Source: Roseococcus sp. SYP-B2431 | GTDB lineage: Bacteria; Pseudomonadota; Alphaproteobacteria; Acetobacterales; Acetobacteraceae | Assembly: GCF_004336745.1 (NCBI RefSeq) | Contig: NZ_SJXD01000011.1 | Location: 1 to 64,000, forward strand | Direction of reading: 5' to 3' | DNA length: 64,000 nt | Part shown: positions 62,748 through 64,000 of the stretch, piece by piece | Position numbering within the stretch: the first letter of the stretch is position 1 | Layout of the letters: the number at the start of each line of letters is the position of its first letter | Notes under the pieces: generated by a model | What the model was told of the DNA's origin: nothing | Database searches by the model: none | Seen by the model: the letters and a program-made list of their open reading frames with translations, nothing else | Position numbers and translations under genes: made by a program

Positions 62748-62775
62748 TAATACCTATCTTAAAAAGCTATTTCAA
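62747..62775 (-). promoter_or_regulatory. sigma70-like promoter of the HpaB-P450 operon
   Basis: On the minus strand, TTGAAA (-35, complement of 62770-62775) and TATTAG (-10, complement of 62747-62752) stand exactly 17 bases apart, a good match to the sigma70 consensus. The spacer is A/T-rich. The -10 overlaps a perfect palindrome. The embedded word ATAGGTATT also occurs at 63823-63831 and 31530-31538. Confidence 0.6.
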
Positions 62776-62782
62776 GACGCAT

Positions 62783-63772
62783 TCAATCGAGTCGGGCATT
62801 GGCGAGCTGCACCATACGGCCCCAGCGCGGACGCTCGTCGGCGATCTTGCGCTTCAGGGCTTCCGGATCGGGAAGCAGCGGATTCGCGCCCGCGGTGCGG
62901 ACACGCTGCTGGAAGTCCGGCTCGGAGAGGATGGCATGCATGGCGCCGGAAAGCTTCGTCACCGCGGCCTGCGGCATGCCGGCCGAGGCGAGCACGCCCG
63001 TCCAGACCGTCGCCTCCAGCTGCGGCATGCCGACCTCGGCCATGGTCGGCACCTCCGGCAGCGTCGGCCAGCGCGTGCCGCCGGTGACGGCCAGCGGCGC
63101 GAAGTCGCCCGAGCGGACATAGGCGCTGAGCGAGGCCACGTCGGTGATGGTGAAGCGCAGGTCGCCGCGCAGCATGGCCTGGGCCGTCTCGGCCGCGCCG
63201 CGGAAGGGCACGTGCAGGCCGTCCAGCCCGTTCTGCTCCATGAAGAGCGCGCCCAGCAGGTGGGGCGAGGTCGCGATGCCGTTGGAGCCATAGGGGATCG
63301 GCTCGCGCTGCGCCTTCGCCCAGGCGATGAACTCCGCCATGTTCCGCGCGGGCACGGCGCGCGAGGGAACGGCGGCGAGGTTGTAATACTCCCAGACCAG
63401 CCCGATCGGCGTGAAGTCGCGATCGAGGTCGTAGGGGATCGAGCGATAGACGAAGGGATTGCAGAGCAGCTGCGAGACCGTCGCCACGATCAGCGAATAG
63501 CCGGCCGGCTGCGATTTCGCCACGTTGTCGAGGCCGATGATGCCGTTGCTGCCCGAGCGATTCTCGACGGTGAAGGGCTGGCCCAGGCGTTCCTGCAGCT
63601 CGCGCGCCAGCAGCCGCGTGAGGATGTCCGAGGCGCCGCCGGGCGGGTTGGGGACCACGAACCGGACCGGGCGGTCAGGATAGTCCTGGGCACGGGCGAC
63701 GCTCAGCACGGCGGGGGCGGCGAGCAGCCCGCCCAGCAGGGCGCGGCGTGGGGCGATCAGGTCATGGGCCAT
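62783..63772 (-). CDS. tripartite tricarboxylate transporter (Bug/TctC) binding protein
   Basis: A 329-residue periplasmic binding protein. The N-terminus has a twin-Arg-like signal (APRRALLGGLLAAPAVLSVARAQ) and the mature start QDYPDRPVRFVVPNPPGGASDILTRLLA. Ligand-contact regions are VENRSGSNGIIGLDNVAKSQPAGYSLIVA and VPFRGAAETAQAMLRGD, with the C-terminal VPTMAEVGMPQLE. No transporter membrane subunits lie alongside. It is upstream of the hydroxylase gene in the same direction and shares an ATAGGTATT motif 51 bases before its start. It may import the substrate of the oxygenases. Confidence 0.9.
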   Translation of the reverse strand: MAHDLIAPRRALLGGLLAAPAVLSVARAQDYPDRPVRFVVPNPPGGASDILTRLLARELQERLGQPFTVENRSGSNGIIGLDNVAKSQPAGYSLIVATVSQLLCNPFVYRSIPYDLDRDFTPIGLVWEYYNLAAVPSRAVPARNMAEFIAWAKAQREPIPYGSNGIATSPHLLGALFMEQNGLDGLHVPFRGAAETAQAMLRGDLRFTITDVASLSAYVRSGDFAPLAVTGGTRWPTLPEVPTMAEVGMPQLEATVWTGVLASAGMPQAAVTKLSGAMHAILSEPDFQQRVRTAGANPLLPDPEALKRKIADERPRWGRMVQLANARLD

Positions 63773-63822
63773 GGAAATCTCCGCTTGGGGATGGGTGCTG
63801 CGCCGGGCGTTCTTCTTGGAAA

Positions 63823-63831
63823 AATACCTAT
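63823..63831 (-). promoter_or_regulatory. ATAGGTATT motif upstream of the second Bug gene
   Basis: The word ATAGGTATT on the minus strand, 51 bases before the start codon, exactly the distance seen between the same word and the hydroxylase start. It may hold the -10 (TATTTT). No -35 match was found at 16-18 bases, so activator-dependent transcription or a shared operator is possible. Confidence 0.35.
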
Positions 63832-63890
63832 GTGACGAAGTGAAGCGGCGCAAGTCGAAATTGCGATACGGTCGTCCCCCCGGTTCCGCC

Positions 63891-64000
63891 TCAGCCGGCC
63901 GCGGCGCGAAGCGAGCGCCATTCGAGCAGGGCCGCCGTGACCGCCTCCGGCTGCTCGAGAGTGGAGAGGTGCCCGCAGACCGGGACGACGACGAGGCGCG
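63891..64000 (-). CDS. alpha/beta hydrolase, 3' end only
   Basis: The last 36 codons of a gene that runs past the window's right edge. The segment VVPVCGHLSTLEQPEAVTAALLEW carries the C-terminal catalytic His of an alpha/beta hydrolase (GH followed by LEQPEAV), typical of the epoxide hydrolase/haloperoxidase/carboxylesterase fold. It lies upstream of the second Bug gene, in the same orientation, with a 119-base gap, and probably belongs to the same catabolic block. Confidence 0.7.
   Translation of the reverse strand, partial: RLVVVPVCGHLSTLEQPEAVTAALLEWRSLRAAAG

Noticed and set aside
59138-63835. Open frame of 1565 codons antisense to the oxygenase operon
   Set aside because: It covers five well-supported genes on the other strand, and its product is an Arg/Gly/Asp-rich string without motifs.

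Overview
The window comes from a high-GC alphaproteobacterium, most likely in Acetobacteraceae (Roseomonas-like). The evidence is the very GC-rich codon use, two tripartite-tricarboxylate (Bug/TctC) binding proteins, a class III CoA-transferase next to an HMG-CoA-lyase-like protein, a PleD-type regulator, poly-3-hydroxybutyrate (PHB) metabolism, and a pyrB-pyrC-plsY-dprA-topA-rnr-rpmG order. The genus is inferred from gene content only. Genes are packed tightly. No gene-free stretch exceeds 300 bases, and many neighbours share ATGA, GTGA or TGATG stop/start junctions.

Layout. 1-1.3 kb: initiator tRNA, its terminator and an IS630 element whose transposase needs a -1 frameshift. 1.4-10 kb: stress-type small proteins, an AlkB-like dioxygenase and a DUF2934-glgX-treZ-treY operon that makes trehalose from glycogen. 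10-17 kb: HNH nuclease, gluQRS, EamA exporter, RlmI-like methyltransferase, DUF3293, an unknown protein, and a bdhA/patatin pair probably tied to PHB use. 17-24 kb: a soluble hybrid histidine kinase with eight PAS modules, and a membrane protein fused to a spermidine-synthase-like domain. 24-32 kb: alcohol dehydrogenase, CoA-transferase and HMG-CoA-lyase-like genes, pleD, a methyltransferase, and VOC, DUF1194 and DUF924 proteins. 32-38 kb: a giant FAD/Fe-S 2-hydroxyacid dehydrogenase divergent from a glyoxylate/hydroxypyruvate set (aminotransferase, isomerase with an apparent ATT start, tartronate-semialdehyde reductase).

38-48.5 kb holds a minus-strand housekeeping block, pyrB-GNAT-pyrC-like-plsY-dprA-topA-rnr-rpmG. 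The pyrC product has lost its HxH metal site. 48.5-51.3 kb holds a two-gene unit, a lipoprotein and a TIGR02594-type cysteine peptidase/amidase, behind an AT-rich intergenic region. 51.3-55.7 kb has ruvX divergent from gatCAB, with an AT-richer unknown gene between gatA and gatB. 55.7-57.2 kb has small proteins, a GST and tRNA-Ser(GCU).

57.4-64 kb is an accessory catabolic block on the minus strand: an HpaB-family flavin hydroxylase, cytochrome P450, 3Fe-4S ferredoxin and ferredoxin reductase, flanked by two Bug binding proteins and the end of an alpha/beta hydrolase. A sigma70-like promoter overlapping an 11-bp-arm palindrome precedes the hydroxylase gene. This self-contained oxygenase system and the lipoprotein/peptidase pair are the best candidates for new biology.
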